From contig JAUJNQ010000002.1 in NCBI GenBank assembly GCA_030448025.1, positions 406,971 to 470,970 of the forward strand: a stretch of DNA of 64,000 bases. The letters run 5' to 3'. Position 1 is the first letter of the stretch. Every line of letters starts with the position of its first letter. The notes beneath the pieces are model-generated. The model did no database searches, was not told the origin of the DNA, and was given only the letters and a program-made list of their open reading frames with translations. Origin of the DNA: Acidimicrobiales bacterium. GTDB taxonomy: Bacteria; Actinomycetota; Acidimicrobiia; Acidimicrobiales; GCA-2861595. A program made the translations under genes and the position numbers. Positions 42,983 to 52,315 of the stretch are shown here, one piece after another.

Positions 42983-43874
42983 GGGACTCGGGGCCCTCAT
43001 TCCCAGCGAGGTGATGACCGAGCGAGAATCGGCGCTGTTGGAGGTTCCCATTACCAGCATCCGCGCCAGTTCCTTCCAGCCCCGCAAGCACTTCGACGAG
43101 GAGAGCCTGGTGGCGCTCACTTCGTCCATACGAGAGCTCGGCGTTCTCCAGCCCGTTCTGGTGAGGCCGGGCGAGCAGGACACCTATGAGCTAATCGCTG
43201 GCGAGCGCCGATGGCGAGCGGCCAAGCGGGCCGGCCTGCAGACCATCCCCGCCCTCGTCCGCAAGGTACGTGACGACACCAGCCTCGAACAGGCCCTGGT
43301 CGAGAACGTGCAGCGCGAGGACCTGAACCCCCTAGAGGAGGCAGCGGCGTACCAGCAGCTGATCGAGGACTTCGGCCTCACGCACGAGGAGCTCGCCACC
43401 CGTGTGGGCAAGAGCCGAGCGGCCATCACCAACACTCTCCGACTCTTTCAGCTCACCCCCGCCATCCAGCGTCTGGTCGCCGAGGCAGAGCTCGCCGAAG
43501 GCCACGCGCGCGCTCTGTTGGGCACACCGGACCGGGCCTTCCAAGAAGCGCTCGCCCGGCGCGTGGTGAGCGAGGGACTCTCGGTGCGCGCCGTGGAGGA
43601 GGCGGTTCGAGCCCGCTCGCAGCTGGCAACGCTTGGGCCAGGTGCTGACGCGCCCGCCGGTCAGCCCGGCCGGCGGCTGCGCCCCCCCGGCCTGTTGGAG
43701 CTGGAGGAGCTGTTGTCACAGCACCTGGACACCACGGTAAAGGTGGACATGGGCGCCAAGAAGGGTCGGGTGATCATCGACTTTGCCAGCCTCGAAGATC
43801 TCGAGCGGCTCTACCGCGCCATGACCGACGCCCGCGTGGACCCGGACACCGACTCCACCCCCAGGCCTGGTTAG
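42954..43874 (+). CDS. parB: chromosome partitioning protein ParB
   Basis: A 306-residue ParB: N-terminal SGLGKGLGALIPSE, CTPase/ParB-N domain (ITSIRASSFQPRKHFDEESL, AGERRWRAAKRAGL, ENVQREDLNPLEEAAAYQQLIEDFGLTHEELATRVGKSRAAITNTLRL), the HTH and a C-terminal dimer region. It spreads around parS and loads the condensin. The GTG start at 42954 lies 29 bases inside parA, so the two are coupled. Confidence 0.97.
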   Translation: MVARRSGLGKGLGALIPSEVMTERESALLEVPITSIRASSFQPRKHFDEESLVALTSSIRELGVLQPVLVRPGEQDTYELIAGERRWRAAKRAGLQTIPALVRKVRDDTSLEQALVENVQREDLNPLEEAAAYQQLIEDFGLTHEELATRVGKSRAAITNTLRLFQLTPAIQRLVAEAELAEGHARALLGTPDRAFQEALARRVVSEGLSVRAVEEAVRARSQLATLGPGADAPAGQPGRRLRPPGLLELEELLSQHLDTTVKVDMGAKKGRVIIDFASLEDLERLYRAMTDARVDPDTDSTPRPG

Positions 43875-43956
43875 GGAGCGCCGCAGCTTTCCTCGAAATC
43901 CGGCCCCCACGTAGTTCGACTCCGTGAGGCAGTCCGATCGGCGCAACAGGTCGTCG

Positions 43957-44913
43957 TCAGTCCTCGTCGGCCTGGTCACAGGGGTGGGCGGCCCAGTCGG
44001 AGAGAACCTTGGTCACGACGGTGGCGAGCAAGGCCGAGCGGGTCACCACCCGCTCAGGGGGCCCGACCTCGCACAAGACGGCGGGCATCCGAGTCTCTTT
44101 TAGAACAGGCAGGGCCATGCCTCGAACGCCGGCGTCGTGAACGCCCAGCGCGGCCGGCACCGCGGCCTGGACCAGCTCGGCCAGTCGTCGCCCGCCGGCC
44201 GACTCGTAGCGGTGCCCGGCGTAGTGGGCGGACGAGCACTCCTCCCGGTCGGCGACGAGGAAGAGGCCCAGGTAGACGTCGGCCTCGGAGGCGTTGGCCT
44301 CGGTGGCCTGCTCGGACTGGTCAGGGTGCTGCACCAGAGTGACCTTGGCCCCCGCCTCTACCAGGGTTCTGGCCGCGGCCGAGAGCACGGCGTGCAACCC
44401 GTTCCCGCCGAGCGCCACGTGCCTGGAATGGAGGGTCCGCGGGGCTCGACGGAGGGTCTCGGTCTCTCGGACGACGGTTACCGGCTCCCGCTCGTCCTGA
44501 CGCTTGCCCAGACGCTCGAGCCCGTGGATCGTTGCTGGCCCGCAGACTCCGTCCACGACCAGGCCCGTGTTGCGCTGGAACTCGGTGAGGGCCGACTGGG
44601 TGTCCGGGCCGAAGATGCCGTCCACGCGGCCGGCGTCGAACCCGAGGGCGCCGAGGCGGCGCTGCAGCGTCGCCACGTCGTCGCCGCGCAGCATGGGTTG
44701 GCGGAGATAGATCAGCCGGTCCCCGAGTCGGTAGCCGGCCTCGACCACCGCGGCCCAGGTCTGGAGGCCGCAGACTCCGTCGACCCGCAGTCCCCGTCTC
44801 TCTTGGAAGGCGCAGACGGCGGTGGCGGTGTGACGCCCGAAGTGCCCTGCCAAGTCGCCGGACGCGTCGAACGACAACCCGGCCAACCGCTGCTGCAGGT
44901 CGCCAACCTCCAC
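43957..44913 (-). CDS. cwlM: CwlM-like amidase-fold protein with two peptidoglycan-binding domains, probably catalytically inactive
   Basis: A 318-residue protein. Two peptidoglycan-binding repeats (FGRHTATAVCAFQERRGLRVDGVCGLQTW; DGIFGPDTQSALTEFQRNTGLVVDGVCGPAT) precede an amidase_3-fold domain. At the first zinc ligand the sequence is ALGGNG rather than DPGHGG, and at the second LGLFLV rather than SIHAN, so the metal site seems lost; a Glu in AVLCEVG remains. M. tuberculosis CwlM, next to trxA/trxB and parAB as here, activates MurA instead of cutting wall. The true start may be an in-frame CTG just upstream, adding LPLRSGDRG. Confidence 0.85.
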   Translation of the reverse strand: MEVGDLQQRLAGLSFDASGDLAGHFGRHTATAVCAFQERRGLRVDGVCGLQTWAAVVEAGYRLGDRLIYLRQPMLRGDDVATLQRRLGALGFDAGRVDGIFGPDTQSALTEFQRNTGLVVDGVCGPATIHGLERLGKRQDEREPVTVVRETETLRRAPRTLHSRHVALGGNGLHAVLSAAARTLVEAGAKVTLVQHPDQSEQATEANASEADVYLGLFLVADREECSSAHYAGHRYESAGGRRLAELVQAAVPAALGVHDAGVRGMALPVLKETRMPAVLCEVGPPERVVTRSALLATVVTKVLSDWAAHPCDQADED

Positions 44914-44945
44914 ACCCCGGTCGCCGCTGCGCAGCGGCAGGCCGT

Positions 44946-45272
44946 CTACAGGAATGCCTGCAACTCCTCGAGCAGCTTGCCCTTGGGCTTGGCCCCGACC
45001 AGGCGGACCCGGGGCTCGCCGTCCGAGAAGAGGATCATGGTGGGGATGCTCAGGACCTCGAACCGCCGGGCCAGGCCCACGCTGTCGTCCACGTTGACCT
45101 TGGCGACCCGCAAGCGGTCACCCTGCTCATTGGCAATCTCTTCCAGTACAGGTGCCACAGCCCGGCACGGACCGCACCACTCGGCCCAGAAGTCCACGAG
45201 GACGGGCGACGAGGCGGCGGCGATCTCCTCGTCGAAGGTGCTGTCGGTCAGCGTGGTGATGGTTGTAGCCAC
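44946..45272 (-). CDS. trxA: thioredoxin
   Basis: A 108-residue thioredoxin from GTG 45272 after AGGAGGT (the track starts at 45623, inside trxB). Active site FWAEWCGPCRAVAPVL and cis-Pro SIPTMILFSDG are canonical. It reduces cytoplasmic disulfides with electrons from TrxB, encoded 67 bases upstream on the same strand. Confidence 0.96.
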   Translation of the reverse strand: MATTITTLTDSTFDEEIAAASSPVLVDFWAEWCGPCRAVAPVLEEIANEQGDRLRVAKVNVDDSVGLARRFEVLSIPTMILFSDGEPRVRLVGAKPKGKLLEELQAFL

Positions 45273-45339
45273 AGTGGTGCGACCTCCTGGTTGCGAAGTG
45301 GGTTGGGTGAGAGAAAGTCGGCATGGTCGGTGCCCGCCC

Positions 45340-46323
45340 TCACCAGTTGCGGGGGGTTTCGAGCAGGTGATCCGGCCCGTCCTCATGGGACTCCAGCCAG
45401 CGCTCGGCGTCGATGGCGGCCATGCATCCCGAGCCGGCTGCGGTGACCGCCTGGCGGTAGACGTGGTCTTGTACGTCGCCACATGCGAACACACCGTCCA
45501 CGTTGGTCCGAGTGGTACCCGGCTTGGTGACGAGGTACCCGGAGTCCTCCATGTCGAGCGTGCCCTTGAAGACGTCGGTATTGGGAACGTGGCCGATGGC
45601 CACGAACAGCCCGGCGACCGCAAGCTCCGACTCCTCGCCGGTGACGGTGTTCAGCACCTTCACCCCGGACACGGCTCCGTCACCCAGGACCTCGGTGACC
45701 TTGGAGTCCCAGACGAACTCGATCTTGTCGTTCTTGTATGCCCGGTCCTGCATGATCTTCGACGCCCGCAGCTCCTTGCGGCGGTGAACCACGCTCACCT
45801 TTTCGGCGAACTTGGTGAGGAAGATCGCCTCTTCCAGGGCTGAGTCACCGCCACCGACCACGGCGATCTCCTCGCCACGGAAGAAGAAGCCGTCGCAGGT
45901 GGCACAGGTGGACACCCCGTGACCCATCAAGCGCTGTTCGCTGGGCAGGCCGAGGGTGAGGGCCCGGGCTCCGGTGGCGACGATGACGGTGCGGGCCTGG
46001 TACTCGTGGTCGCCGACCCACATGCGGAAGGGGCGGTCCGAGAAGTCGACCCGGCTCACCTTGGCCGTCAGGTACTCGGCACCGAAGCGGGCCGCCTGAG
46101 CACGGAAGGAGGCCATGAGCTCCGGACCCATGATGCCATCGACGAAGCCGGGGTAGTTCTCGACCTCGGTGGTGAGCATGAGCTGACCGCCGGGCTGGTC
46201 GCTGCTCGAAGAAGGTTCCCCCTCGATGACCAAGGGCTTCAGGTTGGCTCTGGCGGTGTACACCGCCGCCGTGAGCCCGGCTGGGCCCGAACCTATGATG
46301 ATGACGTCGCGGACGTCGGACAA
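45340..46323 (-). CDS. trxB: thioredoxin reductase
   Basis: About 327 residues from TTG 46323 after GAGGT (the track begins at 46419). FAD motif [23 protein letters not shown] active site, NADPH-binding [28 protein letters not shown] and C-terminal GVFACGDV. It reduces TrxA with NADPH and could also serve the grd-operon thioredoxin, which has no reductase of its own in the operon. Confidence 0.97.
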   Translation of the reverse strand: MSDVRDVIIIGSGPAGLTAAVYTARANLKPLVIEGEPSSSSDQPGGQLMLTTEVENYPGFVDGIMGPELMASFRAQAARFGAEYLTAKVSRVDFSDRPFRMWVGDHEYQARTVIVATGARALTLGLPSEQRLMGHGVSTCATCDGFFFRGEEIAVVGGGDSALEEAIFLTKFAEKVSVVHRRKELRASKIMQDRAYKNDKIEFVWDSKVTEVLGDGAVSGVKVLNTVTGEESELAVAGLFVAIGHVPNTDVFKGTLDMEDSGYLVTKPGTTRTNVDGVFACGDVQDHVYRQAVTAAGSGCMAAIDAERWLESHEDGPDHLLETPRNW

Positions 46324-46328
46324 CGTGG

Positions 46329-46730
46329 CTACCTCGTGGTCGGAGTGGTGGTGGCCTTTCGAAGGAGGAACGCTCCCACGGCAGCGAAAAGTCCGCCGAC
46401 GGCCAGGTGGGCGATCCACACGTTTCCTTCCCCCGTGAACACGTCGATCACACGCACCAGCATCACCGCCACCAGGATGGCGACGACGATGCCCATGACG
46501 GCCGCAAGGAGGCCGAAGACCAGCGCCCGGGCGACCGTGACGAGCGGCACCGACGTCTTGTCGCGAACCTTGCCGACCAGGCGTTCGATGGTGTCTGCCG
46601 CTTGGACGGCCCAGTCGCCTTCGTCACCCGCTCCGGAGCCGGCTGCCGGAGCGCCGGCCACCGGTCCGCTCGTCACCGGAACACCGGTGGCGGGCCGGCG
46701 CGCCACAGGAGGTCGACCCGGCTGCACCAT
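46329..46730 (-). CDS. hypothetical two-helix membrane protein
   Basis: A 133-residue protein with a Pro/Ala/Gly-rich N-terminal tail, a helix ([15 protein letters not shown]) and two transmembrane segments ([41 protein letters not shown]). The plan resembles small holin-like or phage-shock-type membrane proteins. It lies just upstream of trxB. Function not recognised. Confidence 0.6.
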   Translation of the reverse strand: MVQPGRPPVARRPATGVPVTSGPVAGAPAAGSGAGDEGDWAVQAADTIERLVGKVRDKTSVPLVTVARALVFGLLAAVMGIVVAILVAVMLVRVIDVFTGEGNVWIAHLAVGGLFAAVGAFLLRKATTTPTTR

Positions 46731-46813
46731 GCCGCAACCCTAGTCACGGTGGCCAGCAGGAGCCTTCGCTAGAGCTGCGAAGCCGGGATCAAGGCCCGGG
46801 ACGGCTCTGGGGG

Positions 46814-47224
46814 TCAGAGGCTCTGGGCCACGAGGAGCTGGCATCCGGCCGTGGACACGACGAACACCCGGTGCTCGAGGCCGGTGCCCGGGGCACGGGC
46901 CACCCGGTAGGCGAGAGCCACGGCAGGCACCCCCTGCCACCGCAGCCTGGCGGCGTACACCAGGGGACCGAGGTCTTGGCCGTAGCTTTCCCGGGTCTGG
47001 ATCGCGCAGGTGGCGGACGACTCCGCTGCCGGGGCGCCGCGCCCTCGATCCTCTATGGCGGCGTCCACGGCGGTACCCAGCGAGCTCGGGTCCGACTGGG
47101 CGCCGAGGTCGGCCCAGTGCGCCGCGTCGCCGCTTCGGACCACGACGAGGGCGACGATCGCCATGAGGACGCAGACGGCCAGCCCGGCAAGAGCCGCCCG
47201 TCGCCGCCGAACGGGCACGAACAT
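46814..47224 (-). CDS. hypothetical membrane-anchored protein
   Basis: A 136-residue protein. One N-terminal transmembrane helix (ALAGLAVCVLMAIVALVVV) anchors an extracytoplasmic domain with two cysteines (SSATCAIQ; STAGCQLLVAQSL) that may form a disulfide and a beta-rich core (VYAARLRWQGVPAVALAYRVARAPGTGL). No family recognised. It lies downstream of the DegV gene on the same strand, 25 bases apart. Confidence 0.6.
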   Translation of the reverse strand: MFVPVRRRRAALAGLAVCVLMAIVALVVVRSGDAAHWADLGAQSDPSSLGTAVDAAIEDRGRGAPAAESSATCAIQTRESYGQDLGPLVYAARLRWQGVPAVALAYRVARAPGTGLEHRVFVVSTAGCQLLVAQSL

Positions 47225-47249
47225 GCCGGCGGGGCGCAGGGGTGGCTCC

Positions 47250-48116
47250 CTAGCGGACGAAGAAGATCACGCCCATGACGCGGGGGCCGGTGTGGGTCCC
47301 GATGACCGCCCCCACGTCGCCAACCACGATCTCCTCCCGCCGATGGGTGGGGGAAAGCAGGTCGAGCATCTCGTCGAGGTCCGGGGCGTCACCGTGCATG
47401 ACGGCCAACGAGTCCACGGGCTCGTGTTGGCGCACCTTCTCGGCCAGGTACCGAAGGGCCTTGGCCCGGGTTCGCTGGCGCGACTCGGGCTCCACCTTGC
47501 CTTCGCTCACCTGGATGACGGGCTTGATGGACAGCATCGAACCGAGGAAGGCCTGGGCCCCTCCGATGCGGCCCCCTTTCTTCAGGTTCTCGAGGGTGTC
47601 GAGGGCGGCGAACGTGCGGCTCCGGCCGACCAGGTCGTCGAGCTCCCGGACCACGTCGTCGAGCCCGCCTCCCGCCTCGGCCAACTCGGCGGCGCGGACG
47701 GCCATCAGACCCTCGGCCAGGGCCACCGCTCGGGAGTCCACCACCCGAACCGGTATGGAGCCGGTCACTGCCTGGGCTGCGAGGTTGGCGGCCTCGTAGG
47801 TGGCGGACAGGCCGGCGGAGATGGTGACGCAGACCACGCCGTCGCAGCCGTCGTCGGCCGCCCTTCGGTAGGCGGCCTCGAAGGCCCCGGGAGACGGGGC
47901 CGCAGTCTCGGGCAACACCTCGGAGCGGGCCAGCCGGTCCCAGAACTGCCCGGGTGTCAGGTCCCGGCGGTCCACCAGCTCTTCGTCACCGAACCGCACG
48001 GTCAGGGGGACGATCTCGATGCCGTGCCGCTCGGCCGTCTCGGGTGGCAGGTCACAGGCGCTGTCGGTGACGATGCGGACCGGGGCTGGGCGGATCGGTG
48101 CTGTGCTGTCGGGCAC
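47250..48116 (-). CDS. DegV family fatty-acid-binding protein
   Basis: A 288-residue DegV protein: VRIVTDSACDLPPE at the N-terminus, TISAGLSATYEAANLA in the middle, VVDSRAVALAEGLMAV and LKKGGRIGGAQAFLGSMLSIKPVI. DegV proteins bind fatty acids and pass them to the fatty acid kinase FakA; no fakA is next to it. It is coupled to the small gene upstream, whose stop lies immediately before its start region. Confidence 0.9.
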   Translation of the reverse strand: MPDSTAPIRPAPVRIVTDSACDLPPETAERHGIEIVPLTVRFGDEELVDRRDLTPGQFWDRLARSEVLPETAAPSPGAFEAAYRRAADDGCDGVVCVTISAGLSATYEAANLAAQAVTGSIPVRVVDSRAVALAEGLMAVRAAELAEAGGGLDDVVRELDDLVGRSRTFAALDTLENLKKGGRIGGAQAFLGSMLSIKPVIQVSEGKVEPESRQRTRAKALRYLAEKVRQHEPVDSLAVMHGDAPDLDEMLDLLSPTHRREEIVVGDVGAVIGTHTGPRVMGVIFFVR

Positions 48117-48476
48117 TCAGACTCCTCTCTTCGGGGCTGCGGCTGTGACCGAGACGTCGTACCAGCTCCTCACCTTGTCCACCTTCTTGAGGACGAGGGA
48201 AGGTGCCTCACGGGCCACGGTGACGTTCACGGTCCGGGCGCCGTCGATCGCAAAGGAACGCAGCGACGCGTCGCGGTCCAAGACGATCTGTTCGGCTGTT
48301 GCCCGGGCCTGACTGGCGTCGCCCGACCGCGAGAGGGTTAGGGCGGACTCGTCGGCGACGTCATGGGCCACGCCGTCCAGCTGCACGCGGACGATGAGCG
48401 GCGAACCCAGCTCCACGGCGGCGAACCCCAGCACGGCGATGCTGATCACGACCTTGGCCAGGAAGCGGCTGATCAT
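48117..48476 (-). CDS. hypothetical protein with N-terminal membrane anchor
   Basis: A 119-residue protein. The N-terminus is a signal or anchor helix (FLAKVVISIAVLGFAAVELGSPLIV), followed by an extracytoplasmic alpha/beta region. Its stop directly precedes the DegV start. The upstream flank carries one arm of a long inverted repeat that extends into murJ, so it may be separated from murJ by a hairpin in the transcript. No family recognised. Confidence 0.55.
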   Translation of the reverse strand: MISRFLAKVVISIAVLGFAAVELGSPLIVRVQLDGVAHDVADESALTLSRSGDASQARATAEQIVLDRDASLRSFAIDGARTVNVTVAREAPSLVLKKVDKVRSWYDVSVTAAAPKRGV

Positions 48477-48484
48477 GGCTGTTG

Positions 48485-48635
48485 AGCGGCTGTCAGGAAA
48501 CTACCTGTTCACGAAGAGACGACGCTCGTCCACGCCGTACTCGGCTCGGTCATCGCGTGCGAATGGGGTCATTCGGGTTCCCGTCGAGGTGGACGGGCGT
48601 CGTCTCTTTGCTCACGTAGTTTCCTGACAGCCGCT
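48485..48635. repeat. long inverted repeat (about 48-bp arms) at the 3' end of murJ
   Basis: AGCGGCTGTCAGGAAACTAC (48485-48504) is perfectly matched by its reverse complement at 48616-48635. A second block AAGAGACGACGCTCGTCCAC (48514-48533) pairs with 48589-48608 with one mismatch. The roughly 55-base centre is unrelated. The right arm encodes the last residues of MurJ; the left arm is in the spacer. It may be a mobile small repeat, or a transcriptional hairpin. Confidence 0.75.
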
Positions 48636-50212
48636 TGCGGACGCCTCCGAACGGGAAGGAGCGTGTCCAGCTCCGTGACGCCGAGAGCCTTGGCCCCGGC
48701 GACGTAAACGGTAACACCGGCGGTCACGCCCACCACGGCTTTGGCCAGCGGCGCGTCCAGGAGCGGGGTCAGGCCGGAGACGACGGCGCCCATCACCGCG
48801 CTGGCGCCGGCCACGCTCAACCACGACCGGATCAGGGGCCTCCCTCCGATCCCCTGGGTGCGGCGGCGAAGGTGTGCCAGTGCCACTGCGGTGCCCACCG
48901 TGTAGGCCAGGGCGTAGGCAAGGGCCAGGCCCCGCACGCCGAGCGAAGGGTAGAGCGCCAGGGCCAGCACGATGTTGACACCGTTCTCGACGGCGTAGAG
49001 GAAGAAGACGGTCCTGGTGTCCTGCATGGCCTGGTAGGCGCGCATCAACAGGATGTAGATCGAGAAGCCGGGAAGCCCCAAGGCCAAGAGGGCGAGGACC
49101 TCCGCCGTGACCCTCGCCGAGCCGGCCGCCAGGGCGCCGTGGTCGAGCACGAGGGTGACGATGGGCCGGGCCAGGCACACGTAGCCCACGGCGGCGGGGA
49201 CGACGATCACGGCGATCGTGCGAAGGCCCACGCTCAGCCGGCGGCGGTAACCGTCGACGTCGCCGGCATCCCAACGCTCGGACAGTTCGGGGAGCAAGGC
49301 GCTCACCACCGAGACGGCGAAGATGCCATGGGGCAGCAGGAAGAAGACCTGCCCGGCCTGGTAGGCGGCAACGTCGCCCTCCTGACCTCGGTTGGCGAGG
49401 CTCAGCACGACCCACAGGGCCACCTGGTTGGCGACGGTGAAGCCGAAGGTCCAGCCCGACAGGCGCACCACGGTGCTCACCGCCGGGTGGCGTGGCTCCC
49501 AGCGGAGGCGGAGCGGGACCTTGGCCCGGCGCAGGGCAACGAGGAGGGTTGCGGTCATGGCGGCCACGCCCGCGGTGGTGCCGAGGCCGAGCAGGATCAG
49601 GGCGCTCGGATGGCCACGGATCGCCCCGAGCGACAGGTCCTCGGTGACCTTGGGCAAAGCCAGCAGCACCCCGATCACCACGAGGTTGTTGAGGACGGGG
49701 GCGAACATGGGGGTGGCGAAGCGGCGGCGGGCCTGGAGCAGGGCGGTGGCGATGGTGATCACCCCGTACAGGGCCACCTGGGGGGCGAACATGCGCAGCA
49801 AGGTGGTGGCCACCGCCCGCTGCTGGTCGGGCACCGGTCCCTCCTGGCCCAACGTGTACAAATGGATGAGCAGCGGCGCCCCTGCGACGAACAATGCGGT
49901 CACCGCCAGCAGCACGACGCCGGACACGGTTGCGACCGCCGAGATGGCCCGCCAGTTGTCCTCGCTCTCCTTGTCGACCAGCTCGCGCACGAAGACTGGT
50001 ACGAGCGTGGCCGACAACATGCCTCCGAGGACCAGCTCGTAGACGATCAACGGAGTGTTGTTGGCCAGGTTGTAGGTGTCGGTGAGGTCGGTGAAGCCGA
50101 GGGCGTAGGCCAGGGCCAAGAGGCGCCCGAACCCGGTCAGGCGGGACAGGGCCGTGCCCGCAGCCATCACGCCGGTGCTGCGGGACAGGCTCGGCCGCTC
50201 TTCCTCCTCCAA
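48569..50212 (-). CDS. murJ: lipid II flippase MurJ
   Basis: A 547-residue MviN/MurJ family protein with about 14 transmembrane helices (for example TGVMAAGTALSRLTGFGRLLALAYALG at the start, then DTYNLANNTPLIVYELVLGGMLSATLVPVF, and ALPGFSIYILLMRAYQAMQDT). It flips lipid II for peptidoglycan synthesis. The end of the gene, encoding a basic KLREQRDDARPPRR tail, lies inside an inverted repeat that may have replaced an older C-terminus. It is followed by the membrane gene and DegV, and preceded by DUF6049 on the same strand, as in mycobacteria. Confidence 0.95.
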   Translation of the reverse strand: MEEEERPSLSRSTGVMAAGTALSRLTGFGRLLALAYALGFTDLTDTYNLANNTPLIVYELVLGGMLSATLVPVFVRELVDKESEDNWRAISAVATVSGVVLLAVTALFVAGAPLLIHLYTLGQEGPVPDQQRAVATTLLRMFAPQVALYGVITIATALLQARRRFATPMFAPVLNNLVVIGVLLALPKVTEDLSLGAIRGHPSALILLGLGTTAGVAAMTATLLVALRRAKVPLRLRWEPRHPAVSTVVRLSGWTFGFTVANQVALWVVLSLANRGQEGDVAAYQAGQVFFLLPHGIFAVSVVSALLPELSERWDAGDVDGYRRRLSVGLRTIAVIVVPAAVGYVCLARPIVTLVLDHGALAAGSARVTAEVLALLALGLPGFSIYILLMRAYQAMQDTRTVFFLYAVENGVNIVLALALYPSLGVRGLALAYALAYTVGTAVALAHLRRRTQGIGGRPLIRSWLSVAGASAVMGAVVSGLTPLLDAPLAKAVVGVTAGVTVYVAGAKALGVTELDTLLPVRRRPQAAVRKLREQRDDARPPRREPE

Positions 50213-50227
50213 GACGACCCGTGCCCG

Positions 50228-52315
50228 TCAGGCGGGAACGAGTCGCCGGTTGCGCCGGCTGCGCCGGCCCCGCCTGTGGTGGCTGGCCCACCACAGCAGC
50301 AGGAAGCCTCCGGCACCGGCGGAGAGGATGACGCCGACGCCCGAGGCGGCGGTGGACCGTACGGTGAGGCGGCTGCGGCCGAGCACGAGGGCGCCGTCGG
50401 GAGAGACCAGGTTGACCCGGAGGGAGAACGCTCCCGAGGCGCGGGCCTCGACGAGGAACCGCTCGGTCGTGTTACGACGGGCCAGATCGATGTGTCGCAC
50501 GGCGCCGCCCGGGAATTCGAGCTTGTCGCTCACGATCTGCACTTGGAGCCGGACGGGATAATCAGTCTTGTTGAGGATGGTGACGGGGATCTCGCCGTTG
50601 CGAGCCGTCAGGGTGATGGACCTGCTGCGGGGCACGTCGATCTGGTCCAGCTCGCGCGCGATCTGGGTCTCGAAGCCCTCGAGGTACCTCGAGCGCTGGC
50701 GGGCTCCCAGATCGGCGCTCTGGGACACGAGCAGGAACTCCTCGAGCTGTTCGTCGAGTGGGTTGTCGGCGGCGAGCATGCTGGAGAAGGACACGAGGCG
50801 CCGGCGGGCGTCTCTGGTCGGCGCTGCCGGCGCCGTGGCCGCGCCGGGCTTGGATGCGGCCAGACGGCGCACCAGCGGGGCCCCGGAGGCCGTGGTGGCG
50901 GGAGGGGTGGCGAAGGCTGTATCGAGGGTGGAGCCGGCGAGGATGGGGCTCGTGGCCAGGCCGCCGAGTAGGGCGTCGAGGAAGGCGGTGGTGGGTCGCC
51001 ACGTCCGGGGGGCGGCAGCCACCACCGAACGGGAGCGGCCCGGGCGGTCGAAGTAGACGATGGCCAGGTCGGCCAGCATCCGATGGGCGGCCAGGACCGG
51101 ATCGTCACTGCCCTCGAAACCGGCGGACAGGCCCGCGTCCGCGGCCATCACCTGGGGTCGACGCACCGCCCGGGCGTCGAGCTCGAAGGGCTGGGCGAGG
51201 GTGATCGGGAGGTCGGCGGGCTCGAAGGCGGACTCGGGGACGACCAGACGGTCGGACCGCTGCTGGCGGAGCCGCTGGACGGCAGCCGCGTCGAGTGGCC
51301 CGTCGGTGACCCAGGTACCCGGGTCGGGGCGGGCCCCGAGGGTGCGGTTGATCACCTCGCTGCCCCGGTCGAGCTGGGAGACCGCCTCGGTGTCGAGGCC
51401 GGCGGCCATCAGGCTCGGTAGATCGACGGGCACGTAGGTTCCAGCTCCCACCTGACGGCCGGTCAGCCCCTGGGCCAGCTGCTTGACCGTCTGGCCATCA
51501 TCCGGACGGGGGCTGCGGGACAGTGCCTGGAGCGTCTCGGGCGTTGGCGCCAGCGTCAGCGGTACGGCCGGGTTGGCGATGAGGGACCGGGCCAGGGCGC
51601 CCAAGGGCTCGGCGGCGTCGGGCGCCAACTCCTGGCGTCCGTCGGGTTGCACGGCCGGGGGCGCGTGGGCGGGAAGCACCAGGGCCACTCCCAGAGGGCG
51701 CCCTCCCTGGCTGGGCGGGGCCACGTACACGAGGTGGGTGACGAGGTCGGCGAGCGAAGCTCCGCCCCCGACCTCCCGCAACTCCACGCGCACGGGGTAG
51801 ACCCCCTCCTCCGACAGCCGGAGCCGGGGCCATTCCGGTGTCCTGCCCGGATCCTGGACAGGGAGGCGAATCAGGACGGCCCCACCCGCGTCGGTGGTGA
51901 GATCGGACAAGGTGGTGGAGGTCACGCTCAGCGGTGCGGTGCGGGGCCGGCTCCCGAGGGTCCGGTTGAACTCGCTGCGACTGGTGGTCCGGCGGTAGAC
52001 GGCCACCGCTACCTCGACCTGGTCGGGCGGGCGGTTGGTCCGGGCCATCACCCGGAGCACCATCTCCTGGCCCGGGCCCACCCAGGGTGTCTGGGACGCC
52101 AGGCGGACCCTGTTGTCGGGGTTGATTGTGCCGGACGTGTTGTCGCCGGGGTCGTCACCGCCGCCGCCTGCTCGGCCGGTGGCCGGTGGCCGCTTCGCCT
52201 CCTCGGGAGCGGCCAGGGCATGGCCTCCCACGGCCGGAACGGCGAGCGCCATCACGATCGCGAGCACCGCGAGGAGGCGTCTCAGCGGTCGGAGCCCTCT
52301 CGCCGCTCGGCCCAT
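50228..52315 (-). CDS. DUF6049 family secreted/membrane protein
   Basis: About 695 residues from ATG 52315 (the tracked start 53044 lies within the GNAT gene). A signal peptide (RRLLAVLAIVMALAVPAVGGHALA), a long extracytoplasmic region with beta-sandwich-like stretches (MVLRVMARTNRPPDQVEVAVAVY; VYPVRVELREVGGG), and a single C-terminal transmembrane helix (VGVILSAGAGGFLLLWWASH) followed by basic residues. This is the actinobacterial DUF6049 protein found beside murJ (Rv3909-type). A role in envelope assembly is suspected. Its start overlaps the GNAT gene by 34 bases. Confidence 0.85.
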   Translation of the reverse strand: MGRAARGLRPLRRLLAVLAIVMALAVPAVGGHALAAPEEAKRPPATGRAGGGGDDPGDNTSGTINPDNRVRLASQTPWVGPGQEMVLRVMARTNRPPDQVEVAVAVYRRTTSRSEFNRTLGSRPRTAPLSVTSTTLSDLTTDAGGAVLIRLPVQDPGRTPEWPRLRLSEEGVYPVRVELREVGGGASLADLVTHLVYVAPPSQGGRPLGVALVLPAHAPPAVQPDGRQELAPDAAEPLGALARSLIANPAVPLTLAPTPETLQALSRSPRPDDGQTVKQLAQGLTGRQVGAGTYVPVDLPSLMAAGLDTEAVSQLDRGSEVINRTLGARPDPGTWVTDGPLDAAAVQRLRQQRSDRLVVPESAFEPADLPITLAQPFELDARAVRRPQVMAADAGLSAGFEGSDDPVLAAHRMLADLAIVYFDRPGRSRSVVAAAPRTWRPTTAFLDALLGGLATSPILAGSTLDTAFATPPATTASGAPLVRRLAASKPGAATAPAAPTRDARRRLVSFSSMLAADNPLDEQLEEFLLVSQSADLGARQRSRYLEGFETQIARELDQIDVPRSRSITLTARNGEIPVTILNKTDYPVRLQVQIVSDKLEFPGGAVRHIDLARRNTTERFLVEARASGAFSLRVNLVSPDGALVLGRSRLTVRSTAASGVGVILSAGAGGFLLLWWASHHRRGRRSRRNRRLVPA

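Noticed and set aside
48635-50971. 778-residue plus-strand ORF
   Set aside because: Antisense shadow of murJ and DUF6049, very Gly/His/Asp-rich as expected from complementary codons.
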